This document shows, one piece after another, positions 1 through 5,709 of a stretch of DNA of 13,658 bases (the first letter of the stretch is position 1; each line of letters opens with the position of its first letter). Source of the DNA: an uncultured Roseburia sp. GTDB taxonomy: Bacteria; Bacillota; Clostridia; Lachnospirales; Lachnospiraceae. The stretch covers positions 1 to 13,658 of the forward strand of contig URUD01000062.1 in assembly GCA_900550935.1 (NCBI GenBank), written 5' to 3'. Below the pieces are notes generated by a model. That model did no database searches. It saw nothing but the letters and a program-made list of their open reading frames with translations, and had not been told where the DNA came from. Both the position numbers and the translations under genes were made by a program.

Positions 1-1
1 A

Positions 2-136
2 ATCGTTTTTCCAGTGGCCGTTAGTGAACGAATGCTCCCTTCCTCTAAATGCGGTGAAGAAGCCATTCGTGCGGCCGAATATCGGCTGATTCTTACAAAC
101 TACCCGAAACGGCAGGAAATCGTTTTATCTTCCTAA
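2..136 (+). CDS. C-terminal tail of an unidentified protein, cut by the left edge
   Basis: The frame is open from the first bases of the window to a TAA at 134-136, giving about 44 residues that end in EIVLSS. A strong hairpin terminator follows 6 nt later, which is what is expected behind a true gene end. The piece GEEAIRAAEYRLILTNYP has the look of a receiver-like segment as found in ANTAR-type regulators, but this is a weak impression from a short stretch. No function can be given. An internal ATG exists at 32, so a very short separate frame is also possible. Confidence 0.3.
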   Translation: MVFPVAVSERMLPSSKCGEEAIRAAEYRLILTNYPKRQEIVLSS

Positions 137-142
137 AAGTAC

Positions 143-186
143 AAACCAAAAGCCCTCGGAATGGCTATCCCGAGGGCTTTTGGTTT
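143..186. terminator. Strong hairpin terminator behind the left-edge gene tail
   Basis: A perfect 17-bp stem pairs 143-159 with 170-186 around a 10-nt loop. The GC-rich core (CCCTCGG/CCGAGGG) is flanked by A4 and T4 tracts, so it can act as a rho-independent terminator in either direction. On the plus strand it sits 6 nt after the stop of the left-edge reading frame. Confidence 0.8.
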
Positions 187-230
187 GGCTTTTATGAGTA
201 TATAATCTCTTAGTTATATTATACGTGCGT

Positions 231-332
231 TGTATCCAGTGGCACCCGGAGGCCATGCTGGTGGCATCCGATGATATGCTCCCGGTGTTTACCGGACTGA
301 TTGAAGCGGCGAAGAAAGCAGCTGACAAATAA
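231..332 (+). pseudogene. C-terminal remnant of a class-I glutamine amidotransferase-like (peptidase C26) hydrolase
   Basis: The plus-strand frame reads CIQWHPEAMLVASDDM and on to EAAKKAADK, ending at a TAA at 330-332. The WHPE motif carries the His and Glu of the catalytic triad of class-I glutamine amidotransferases. The spacing from HPE to a C-terminal helix ending in Lys/Ala matches gamma-glutamyl-gamma-aminobutyrate hydrolases (PuuD, peptidase C26). The frame is closed upstream by a TGA at 195-197, so the nucleophile Cys domain (about 200 residues) is missing. The remnant begins right after the hairpin at 143-186, which points to a deletion or recombination joint at about 187-233. The family call rests on one motif and context. 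The gene cannot be functional here. Confidence 0.55.
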
Positions 333-355
333 TCTGTCAAAATAACTTCAAAACC

Positions 356-409
356 AAAAGCGGACTGCAGACAGAGATTTCGTTTCTCTCATCCTGCAAT
401 CCGCTTTTT
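356..409. terminator. Bidirectional terminator between converging genes
   Basis: The arms AAAAGCGGACTGCAG (356-370) and CTGCAATCCGCTTTT (394-408) pair with one mismatch around a loop of 23 nt. An A-run lies on the left and a T-run on the right. It lies between the plus-strand amidotransferase remnant (stop 332) and the minus-strand S58 peptidase (stop 445), as expected for a shared terminator of convergent units. Confidence 0.65.
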
Positions 410-444
410 CTATACAGTTTCTGTTGATTGTCTGCACAAATTTG

Positions 445-1515
445 TTACTGTTTCGAATCCTGATCTTCCAGGTACTCTGACAAACTGTAATAAAGTTCTC
501 CCGCCTGTCCGCGGGTCCGCTCTGCTGCCGTCATGGAATTTAAAATAGCCTCCTGCTCTGCCTCTGCAGCCGCAAGGAAAGCCCGGTTGATCACATGTTC
601 CGGAATTGCCTGAATCTGCAGCAGTTCTTCCTCTGCTCCTGACGGAATCCGGTTCGCTGTGGTAAACCCGATCATGACCTCGCCGCTTCCATGTCCGGTG
701 TAACCGCCAGTACGGGCAATGCCCACGCCGGTTCTCCGGAGAATGCGTCTTAACTGGCGGCTGGTCAGTGGCAGGTCCGTGGCGAGGATGCTCATGATGG
801 AGCCCTTATCCTCTTCTGATGCCGCCATATCATCTTTCTCCTGCTTCCAGTCCAGAATCTTTGCTCCCACCGATTCGCCATTTAACACAAAATCTTCCGT
901 TGCGCCAAAATTGGACTGCACCAGCACGCCAATCGTATATTCTTTCTCTCCGATCCGGATCACGCGGGAAGCAGAACCAATGCCGCCCTTTAAACCGTAG
1001 CAGATGGTTCCGGCTCCGGCTCCCACATCCCCTTCCTCGAACTCTTCCGAAGCTGACGCAAAGGCCTGGCGGACTTCATCTGCTCCCACAACCCGTTTCT
1101 GAATCTGATTGATGCGGCTGTCATTGCACTCGCCTACGACCGGATTGATACTCATAGGCTCCAGACCATCCTGTTCACACTGTTCCACCACAATATCCAC
1201 CATAGCATCCCAGACCTTTCCCACATTTAAGGTATTGGTCAGGGCAATGGGTGTTTCCAGGGTACCAAGCTCTTCCACCTGTACCAGGCCGGCGCTCTTG
1301 CCAAACCCATTATGGACATAGGCAGCAGCCGTGTACTTTTGCGCAAAGGCATTGTCCGCTCCCGGCACAATCACCGTTATGCCGGTATGGTTTTCCTCCG
1401 TTTTTACGGTGCAGTGCCCGACTTTTACGCCAGGTACATCGGTAATCTTATTCCGTTTTCCAGTCTCCAGGCGCCCCGGCACAATGCCGAAGTCCCGGAT
1501 TCGATTTCTCTCCAC
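445..1515 (-). CDS. S58 (DmpA/P1 family) aminopeptidase
   Basis: This is a member of the DmpA/BapA family of N-terminal-nucleophile peptidases, which remove N-terminal L-, D- or beta-amino acids from small peptides, amides or esters after autocleavage in front of a serine. The N-terminus has RIRDFGIVPG and DVPGVKVGH. The nucleophile site is KGSIMSILATDLPL, with the predicted cut between Gly238 and Ser239. The block RTGVGIARTGGYTGHGSG follows, as in the family. I chose the GTG at 1515 (356 residues) because GGGAGG lies 9 nt upstream; the ATG at 1539 has no such site. No signal peptide is seen, so it is cytoplasmic. It is the second gene of an operon, 43 nt behind dat. The pairing suggests D-amino-acid or D-peptide metabolism (inference). 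Exact substrate cannot be read from sequence. Confidence 0.9.
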   Translation of the reverse strand: MERNRIRDFGIVPGRLETGKRNKITDVPGVKVGHCTVKTEENHTGITVIVPGADNAFAQKYTAAAYVHNGFGKSAGLVQVEELGTLETPIALTNTLNVGKVWDAMVDIVVEQCEQDGLEPMSINPVVGECNDSRINQIQKRVVGADEVRQAFASASEEFEEGDVGAGAGTICYGLKGGIGSASRVIRIGEKEYTIGVLVQSNFGATEDFVLNGESVGAKILDWKQEKDDMAASEEDKGSIMSILATDLPLTSRQLRRILRRTGVGIARTGGYTGHGSGEVMIGFTTANRIPSGAEEELLQIQAIPEHVINRAFLAAAEAEQEAILNSMTAAERTRGQAGELYYSLSEYLEDQDSKQ

Positions 1516-1558
1516 GTATGAATTCCTCCCGCTTTCCATCTGAAACTGCTGCAGCAGA

Positions 1559-2401
1559 TTATTTTCCGATTTCGTTTAAGTATTTGTCCCGCAGTTTCTG
1601 AATCAGCTCCGGATTCTTCATGCCGACGGCTTTCTGATTCAGTTCCATGGCACGCATGCTTGGATGGCTGGTGCTGGTCACCAGAATCTCATCTGCGGTG
1701 TAAAGCTCCTCCAGGGTAAAGGCCCGCTCCTTCACCGGAATGCCAAGCTCACCGCACCAGCGGATGATGTGTTTCCGCTCGGTTCCCGGAAGAATCAGGT
1801 TGTCCAGCGGATGGGTAATGAACACGCCATCCTTCACCATGGAAATATTGGAGTGGGAACACTCGGTCACATAGCCGTCCCGGACAAAAACGGTCTCATT
1901 GCAGCCTGCCTCGGATGCCTGCTGGGCTGCCATCACATTCGGGATCAGATTCAGGGTCTTGATATTACAGTGGTAGAAACGGGTATCCGGAATGCTGATG
2001 AGACGGTATTCATCGGACATCTGCACTCCCTTCCATGGCTTGCTGTATACATACAGGTTACTGGAAACGCCCTCACCCGGGAACAGATGGTTTCTCGGAG
2101 AGGTTCCTCTGGTTACCTGCCAGTACAGGAACTGGCAGCTGCTCTCCAGCTTCTGTACCAGGTCGGTCAGAAGCGCGCCGACTTCTTCCTTAGTATAAGG
2201 AAGCTCAATGCGGAGCATGGCTGCGCTGTTGAACATACGGTCCAGATGATCCTGCAGCGCATAGATCTTATAATCAAATACCATTGCCGCCTCATAAATG
2301 CCGTCTCCAAAATAAAATCCGCGGTCATTGGCCGGGATCATCATATCGTCAATGCTGGTAATTTTTCCGTTATAATATGCCAGATCTTTCATTTTCTCCA
2401 T
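1559..2401 (-). CDS. dat: D-amino-acid transaminase (class IV PLP enzyme)
   Basis: It catalyses reversible transfer of the amino group between D-alanine and 2-oxoglutarate to give D-glutamate and pyruvate, feeding peptidoglycan precursors or degrading D-amino acids in the cytoplasm. The 280-residue product has the fold-type IV marks: RGFYFGDGIYE near residue 30, the PLP lysine in NIKTLNLIPN (Lys148) and the glutamate in YVTECSHSN (Glu180). The stretch VTRGTSPRNHLFP carries the Arg-x-His pair (R103, H105) that binds the substrate carboxylate in D-specific members. This favours Dat over branched-chain (IlvE) enzymes. I chose the ATG at 2401, with a purine-rich AGAAGAAG upstream. The in-frame ATG at 2476 falls within the promoter and is unlikely; the ATG at 2392 is an alternative. 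It leads the operon with the S58 peptidase. Confidence 0.9.
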   Translation of the reverse strand: MEKMKDLAYYNGKITSIDDMMIPANDRGFYFGDGIYEAAMVFDYKIYALQDHLDRMFNSAAMLRIELPYTKEEVGALLTDLVQKLESSCQFLYWQVTRGTSPRNHLFPGEGVSSNLYVYSKPWKGVQMSDEYRLISIPDTRFYHCNIKTLNLIPNVMAAQQASEAGCNETVFVRDGYVTECSHSNISMVKDGVFITHPLDNLILPGTERKHIIRWCGELGIPVKERAFTLEELYTADEILVTSTSHPSMRAMELNQKAVGMKNPELIQKLRDKYLNEIGK

Positions 2402-2467
2402 GTTGTTTTTCTTCTTCTTTTCTAGGAGCACGGCCTTATGCCGCGTTGTCCTGCGTATTTGATATTT

Positions 2468-2496
2468 AGTATACAATATGGATTTTCAAAAGTAAA
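2468..2496 (-). promoter_or_regulatory. Promoter of the dat-peptidase operon
   Basis: Read on the minus strand, TTTACT (2491-2496) and TATACT (2468-2473) are separated by exactly 17 bp. This predicts a start near 2461 and a leader of about 60 nt before the dat ATG. Confidence 0.7.
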
Positions 2497-2558
2497 TAGT
2501 TATGATACCTCCTATTGCTGACGCTACACTAAGAAGTGTGGGACGGCTATTTCCCCCC

Positions 2559-2628
2559 CTTGATTACGGGTATCAAAAAAGCCAGTGTTTATGCGGGGTT
2601 TCAGACTTTAAGGTGAGAACAAAATTCC
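2559..2628 (+). repeat. 70-bp inverted repeat, left copy
   Basis: This stretch is the reverse complement of 4223-4292, with differences only at 2596 and 2598. It contains one copy of the 22-bp iteron sequence, the adjoining spacer, and the first unit of the 12-bp repeat. Together the two copies bracket the rep gene and its partner in opposite orientation. Confidence 0.9.
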
Positions 2629-2640
2629 TGATAGGTCACC

Positions 2641-2817
2641 ATGAGATTCCGAAAAGGTACGAGACTTTTTCCCGAAAGGAGGGTGCGTATACGGGCTTCC
2701 TGGGGGAAGAAGTGTACCGAGCAATTACAAGAAGTGTACCGATGCATTGACAAACTCGGTACACTCATCGGGATGGACTACTCGAGATCCCAGTGCCAGC
2801 GGCCTTTGCCAGAATGA
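2641..2817 (+). CDS. Possible 58-residue protein, unrecognised
   Basis: An ATG frame runs from 2641 to a TGA at 2815-2817 in the gap between the left inverted-repeat copy and the small minus-strand gene. The product is basic in its first half and includes EQLQEVYRCIDKLG, which could form a helix. The upstream AGGT is a poor ribosome binding site, and an internal GTG at 2683 overlaps a better AGGAGG. The same bases carry the repeated GAAGTGTACCGA element, so the frame may be incidental. No family is recognised. Apart from this and the repeats, I see no gene in 2477-2823. Confidence 0.15.
   Translation: MRFRKGTRLFPERRVRIRASWGKKCTEQLQEVYRCIDKLGTLIGMDYSRSQCQRPLPE
2709..2764 (+). repeat. GAAGTGTACCGA repeats
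   Basis: The 12-mer GAAGTGTACCGA occurs at 2709-2720 and 2731-2742, a 22-bp offset. Its 9-bp core recurs inverted as TCGGTACAC at 2756-2764. The 22-bp period equals that of the iterons on the other side of rep, although the sequence is different. Confidence 0.7.
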
Positions 2818-2823
2818 TGGCCT

Positions 2824-3021
2824 TCAGGCGGTTGGTAGTGTGGCAGCTGCGTCTTCATACGTCGCATATAGGCGAGCAGCCGGAAGGCAAACACCGGCTT
2901 CGTATCCTGCGCGAATGATATAGCGGTTGCCAGTGCGCCGAATAATCACGCCGGAGCGAATTGTATTGCCGGTTTCGGTCCAATATACGGTATTGCCGGG
3001 TTTGAACGAAGTTGCAGCCAC
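2824..3021 (-). CDS. Small beta-barrel-like protein coupled to rep
   Basis: This 65-residue protein starts at a GTG, 4 nt after the rep stop. The Shine-Dalgarno-like GGTGGTGA overlaps the last rep codons and its TGA stop, so translation is very likely coupled to rep. The sequence alternates short strands (GNTVYWTETGNTIRSGVIIRR, then YIIRAG and VCLPAARLYATYEDA), the pattern of small SH3/KOW-like barrels. Such proteins often bind nucleic acid or peptides, and similar short proteins are common on Firmicutes mobile elements. No catalytic residues are seen. A part in replication control is suggested only by the coupling. Confidence 0.65.
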   Translation of the reverse strand: MAATSFKPGNTVYWTETGNTIRSGVIIRRTGNRYIIRAGYEAGVCLPAARLYATYEDAAATLPTA

Positions 3022-3025
3022 ATAA

Positions 3026-4093
3026 TCACCACCCGATATCGTTGCTTTCTATGATTGGCAGCAAGTAGCGATAGATATTTTTGATTTCGCCGCGCGCATT
3101 TGTTTTTGCGTGACGTTTTGCGGATAACAAATAATTGTAAATCTGCTGATCCAGAGCGCTCCCGGTAAAATGGCCACGCGCATCGATATGCTTACGCGCG
3201 AGCTGCACGAGCTCATCGATTTGATCGTCTGTAATTGCATAAGGGGCGAGGGCGTCGCGGTACAGATCGCGGCGCTCAGTTTCGCTTTGCGAGACATCAA
3301 AAACGGGCTCAGAGTCAGTAAATCCGGGCATTTCAAGCTGCTCTGGAGCTTCATATTCTTTTGGCAAAGGTTCAAGCATAAAATGAATTGCGGCTACAGA
3401 TCGTCCCTTTTTTATGGGTTCATAAGTGTACCGGCAATCTGTTTTTTCAAATAATTCCTTTTGAATCTTTTTTAAAACGTCACGATTAAAATACTTGAAC
3501 TCTTTAGCATATTCTTCTTGGTCACAGCCTAAAATCTGCTTCAAATCATTTAGCTTAATATTCCATGACATGAATCTACGATTGCTTTCGAGATAGGTAA
3601 ACATGATGTAAGTGTATCGGCTTGTAAGAGAGGTTATAGAACGGAGTTTGTATTGCCAATAGCCGATACGTTCAACATTAAAGAAGTATTTCATGGCTTT
3701 TGGGGTACATTCCAATTTGATTTCCCATAAGCCGGTTTCTTCGTCTTGCTCGGCTTTAGCTTCTTCAAATAGTGTAACTAATGTAAACCCATTTGGACTA
3801 TCACTATCTGGAAGTTCAACAACATTACCCATGAGATGTTTCAGACGTTCTTTTAAATCCTTATTATTGATTTTTTGAACTCCAAGAGCATCTTCGATTT
3901 CACCTTTTTCCAGAATAATGGCTCTTTTTTCGGAATCTCGGCTGTTAATTCTTGCGAGATAGGTATCTAAAATTTTAAATTCCGAAAGCGTTAAATCGGA
4001 ACGCCAGAGTGCGAACAAAGGACGACTTTTTTGTACAGTCAGCTTATCAAAATGACCTAACCCCATTATTTGGTCTATTTTTTTTCGAGCCAT
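3026..4093 (-). CDS. Rep_3 family plasmid replication initiator
   Basis: This 355-residue initiator belongs to the RepB/RepE-like Rep_3 family, which binds iterons as a monomer to open a theta-type origin and represses its own promoter as a dimer. Two winged-helix halves are visible. The first covers about residues 15-140 (KSRPLFALWRSDLTLSEFKI). The second starts near 150 with SLTSRYTYIMFTYLESNR, the family landmark, and continues to FNRDVLKKIQKELFEKTD at 202-219, the usual recognition-helix region. A further helical tail (about 280-355) is probably family-specific. The ATG at 4093 has AAGGTGA 5 nt upstream. The promoter, operator and iterons lie directly upstream at 4131-4240, which fits the family exactly. 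It is followed by the coupled 65-residue gene. Confidence 0.93.
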   Translation of the reverse strand: MARKKIDQIMGLGHFDKLTVQKSRPLFALWRSDLTLSEFKILDTYLARINSRDSEKRAIILEKGEIEDALGVQKINNKDLKERLKHLMGNVVELPDSDSPNGFTLVTLFEEAKAEQDEETGLWEIKLECTPKAMKYFFNVERIGYWQYKLRSITSLTSRYTYIMFTYLESNRRFMSWNIKLNDLKQILGCDQEEYAKEFKYFNRDVLKKIQKELFEKTDCRYTYEPIKKGRSVAAIHFMLEPLPKEYEAPEQLEMPGFTDSEPVFDVSQSETERRDLYRDALAPYAITDDQIDELVQLARKHIDARGHFTGSALDQQIYNYLLSAKRHAKTNARGEIKNIYRYLLPIIESNDIGW

Positions 4094-4130
4094 ATAATCA
4101 CCTTAGTAGCTAAAATACTTTGATGAAACG

Positions 4131-4174
4131 ATTGTAACATATAGGTGAGAAAATGTCAATAAAAATTCTCACCT
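4131..4174 (-). promoter_or_regulatory. rep promoter with iteron-derived operator
   Basis: On the minus strand, TTGACA (4154-4159) and TACAAT (4131-4136) are 17 bp apart, predicting a start near 4124. AGGTGAGAA (4143-4151) and TTCTCACCT (4166-4174) form an inverted repeat around the -35 box. The right arm is the beginning of the first iteron. Rep_3 proteins typically repress their gene by binding such an inverted pair as dimers. Confidence 0.85.
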
Positions 4175-4240
4175 CAATGGAATTTTGTTCTCACCTCAAT
4201 GGAATTTTGTTCTCACCTCAATGGAATTTTGTTCTCACCT
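4166..4240 (+). repeat. 22-bp iterons of the replication origin
   Basis: Three perfect tandem copies of TTCTCACCTCAATGGAATTT plus TG lie at 4166-4187, 4188-4209 and 4210-4231. A partial fourth copy (TTCTCACCT) lies at 4232-4240. The 22-bp period puts sites on one face of the helix. Together with the AT-rich stretch at 4100-4165 and the Rep_3 gene, this is the probable oriV. Confidence 0.92.
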
Positions 4241-4292
4241 TAAAGTCTGAAAACACGCATAAACACTGGCTTTTTTGATACCCGTAATCAAG
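4223..4292 (-). repeat. 70-bp inverted repeat, right copy
   Basis: This is the partner of 2559-2628 (68 of 70 bases match in reverse complement). It covers the end of the iteron array, the AAAGTCTGAAAACACGCATA spacer region and the first GTAATCAAG unit. Confidence 0.9.
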
Positions 4293-4341
4293 TAGGTAAT
4301 CAAGGGCGTAATCAAGTAGGTAATCAAGTCTATCAATCAAG
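4284..4341 (+). repeat. 12-bp tandem repeats next to the iterons
   Basis: GTAATCAAG begins at 4284, 4296, 4308 and 4320, an exact 12-bp period, with TAG or GGC between units. A degenerate CAATCAAG follows at 4334. This may be a second protein-binding array of the origin, for a host or plasmid factor (inference). Confidence 0.85.
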
Positions 4342-4954
4342 AGACAACGCGGCCTACGGCCGCTGATGACAAAAGGGTGGGGCTTGCTGCCCCACACCCC
4401 GCAGCGCACAAATGCGCAATAGTACCTTTCTGCCCCATAAAATGCCTATTCAAAGACGTTTTTGCAGAATCTCAGCGCAAATTTGCTGAACAGGGGCGCA
4501 CGCGCCCAGGAACGAGAACGGCAACTCAATTTTTTAGGTATTCCGCTCAGAAGATGTTTCACGCAGATGCGAAAGCGAAACACCATATCTTGTAGTCGGC
4601 ACGACCACCCTATCTGCGAAAAATCTTTGAAAATCTAACTTTTGTGCCGTTTTTGCCCCTTTCCCCCAACTTCCGGCACTCCTGAATTGGACAAAATAAT
4701 GATTTTGGCTTATTTCAATGCAGGTGAGCAAAAAACCGATACCTTACACGTGAAAATACGAAATAGCTGTAAATGACTTTAAAATCGCCTAAAATCGCTT
4801 TTTGCTTTGAATGGGTAAATTCGTACTTTTACCATAAAAATCGATTTTAGGGGTACTGTGGACGATTTTAACGTTATTCGAGCTTTGAATTTGCAATTAG
4901 AAATGCAAAAAGCCGGGTCCAAGCATGGAACCGGCTCATTTTTTCGTGTTATTT
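4342..4954. other. Non-coding origin-flanking region with hairpins and AAAATCG repeats
   Basis: No convincing gene is seen here. Structures in order: GCGGCC/GGCCGC around TAC (4349-4363), GTGGGGC/GCCCCAC around TTGCT (4377-4395), the palindrome GCAAATTTGC near 4476-4485, and GGGCGC/GCGCCC (4494-4507). AAAATCG then occurs at 4781 and 4791, as the palindrome AAAATCGATTTT at 4837-4848, and inverted (CGATTTTA) at 4863-4870. The spread of hairpins and repeats fits the flank of a plasmid origin, but no specific role (primosome site, single-strand origin, small RNA) can be assigned. Confidence 0.5.
4909..4944. terminator. Bidirectional hairpin terminator
   Basis: AGCCGGGTCC (4911-4920) pairs with GGAACCGGCT (4928-4937) with one mismatch. 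T-runs lie outside the stem on both strands. On the minus strand it follows the stop of the coiled-coil stub at 4955, so it is probably the old terminator of that gene. Confidence 0.7.
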
Positions 4955-5056
4955 TTAATTTTTCCGCCCGAAAAATCTTTCCCGCAGCGTTAGCGGTCGC
5001 TGCTTTTCGCTCTCTAACTGCTGCTGGAGCTGCTCAATTTTAACTATCAATAAGCA
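4955..5056 (-). pseudogene. C-terminal stub of a plasmid coiled-coil (Par/KfrA-like) protein
   Basis: The minus strand encodes IEQLQQQLESEKQRPLTLRE followed by RFFGRKN and a stop at 4955-4957. The frame is closed upstream by a stop at 5057-5059. This tail resembles the end of the intact protein at 9773-10321 (EEEMSRPLSLYERLTGKRKN): acidic/Gln coiled coil, then RPLxLxER, then a basic GRKN or GKRKN end. No start with a ribosome binding site exists, and the HTH domain and most of the coiled coil are absent. A terminator follows at 4909-4944. The break lies where the AT-rich cargo segment begins (about 5045), suggesting that arrival of the cargo truncated a former partition gene. The match was made by eye. 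Confidence 0.6.
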
Positions 5057-5106
5057 TTATTGTTTTTTACAATATTTAAAAAAATAGTGAAAAATATGCA
5101 AAAGTA

Positions 5107-5135
5107 TTTACAAAGATACAAACGTATGCTATGCT
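5107..5135 (+). promoter_or_regulatory. Promoter of the cargo operon
   Basis: TTTACA (5107-5112) and TATGCT (5130-5135) are exactly 17 bp apart. The predicted start near 5142 leaves a leader of about 100 nt before the AAGGAGG at 5228-5234. Confidence 0.65.
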
Positions 5136-5241
5136 GATGCTGTAATTAATAGGCCGTTTTGTTGATTTTAAGAAAGAGTGATTCCAATGTACAAAATTTG
5201 GTAGATGAGTAGGCTTACAGTTTTTACAAGGAGGCTCTTTT

Positions 5242-5688
5242 ATGAAAAAAGCAAAAAGATTAGCAATAATCGTTTGTGCCATTGCGATGCTGATGTCTAT
5301 ATTAGCTATTCCTGCAAGTGCAGCTACACAAGATCATTATCACACATTCAGTTGGGAAGGGACAACAAGATACGCTCATGTTAATACTGTGTGGAGAAAG
5401 GGAGATAATTCTGCAACATACTTCCGTGTTACAGATAATTCTATGCCTGTAGAGGGTTTTTATATCCGAACCACACTAGCTCCGTATGGAGGTACACGTA
5501 GCCCAAGTTCTTATTACTACAAGGTTACTACATATGGAGGAAAAACAATTAAACATGACCGATATGCAAAAGATTTAATGGCAGGCTTAGAAACTTATTA
5601 TCCTGCAACACATTGGTCATGGGGTAATGTTTCTATTGCTTGGAGCGAAGATTATGTTGAAGACGGTTCTGAGAGATTAAATTGGTAA
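5242..5688 (+). CDS. Small secreted Tyr/Trp-rich protein, bacteriocin-like candidate
   Basis: This 148-residue protein has a clear Sec signal peptide: KKAKR, a hydrophobic core (residues 8-23), then PASA with predicted cleavage after Ala27. The mature part of about 121 residues has no cysteine and is very rich in aromatic residues (13 Tyr, 6 Trp), ending in ERLNW. Runs such as SSYYYKVTTYGGK and HWSWGNVSIAWSEDY suggest a compact beta fold. It has the best ribosome binding site of the operon (AAGGAGG, 7-nt spacer) and is followed by a 12-bp hairpin, a usual layout for highly expressed leading genes of bacteriocin loci. The ABC transporter downstream supports a secreted peptide with export or self-protection needs. 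I do not recognise the family; lactococcin-972-like or DUF2712-like proteins are the nearest in style, without a firm match. Confidence 0.75.
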   Translation: MKKAKRLAIIVCAIAMLMSILAIPASAATQDHYHTFSWEGTTRYAHVNTVWRKGDNSATYFRVTDNSMPVEGFYIRTTLAPYGGTRSPSSYYYKVTTYGGKTIKHDRYAKDLMAGLETYYPATHWSWGNVSIAWSEDYVEDGSERLNW

Positions 5689-5709
5689 AAGTTAATTTGC
5701 GCTAAAACG

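Noticed and set aside
1664..2425. Long plus-strand frame of 253 codons antisense to dat
   Set aside because: It lies entirely over the well-supported dat gene, has no family features or ribosome binding site, and reflects the codon bias of the opposite strand.
4166..4341. CRISPR-like repeat array
   Set aside because: The repeats are contiguous 22-bp and 12-bp tandem units without unique spacers and sit at a rep promoter, so they are iterons.
4218..4409. Minus-strand frame encoding LDYLLDYALDYLLDY-like repeats
   Set aside because: It is the translation of the 12-bp tandem repeats, iteron end and GC-rich hairpins. A frame in repeats with a multiple-of-three period stays open by chance.
4858..5043. 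Plus-strand frame of 61 codons starting at GTG
   Set aside because: It runs through the terminator at 4909-4944 and over the minus-strand coiled-coil stub, without a proper ribosome binding site.
5242..5688. Firm assignment to the lactococcin 972 family
   Set aside because: The protein shares a signal peptide, aromatic content and transporter context, but I could not see the family's conserved core by eye.
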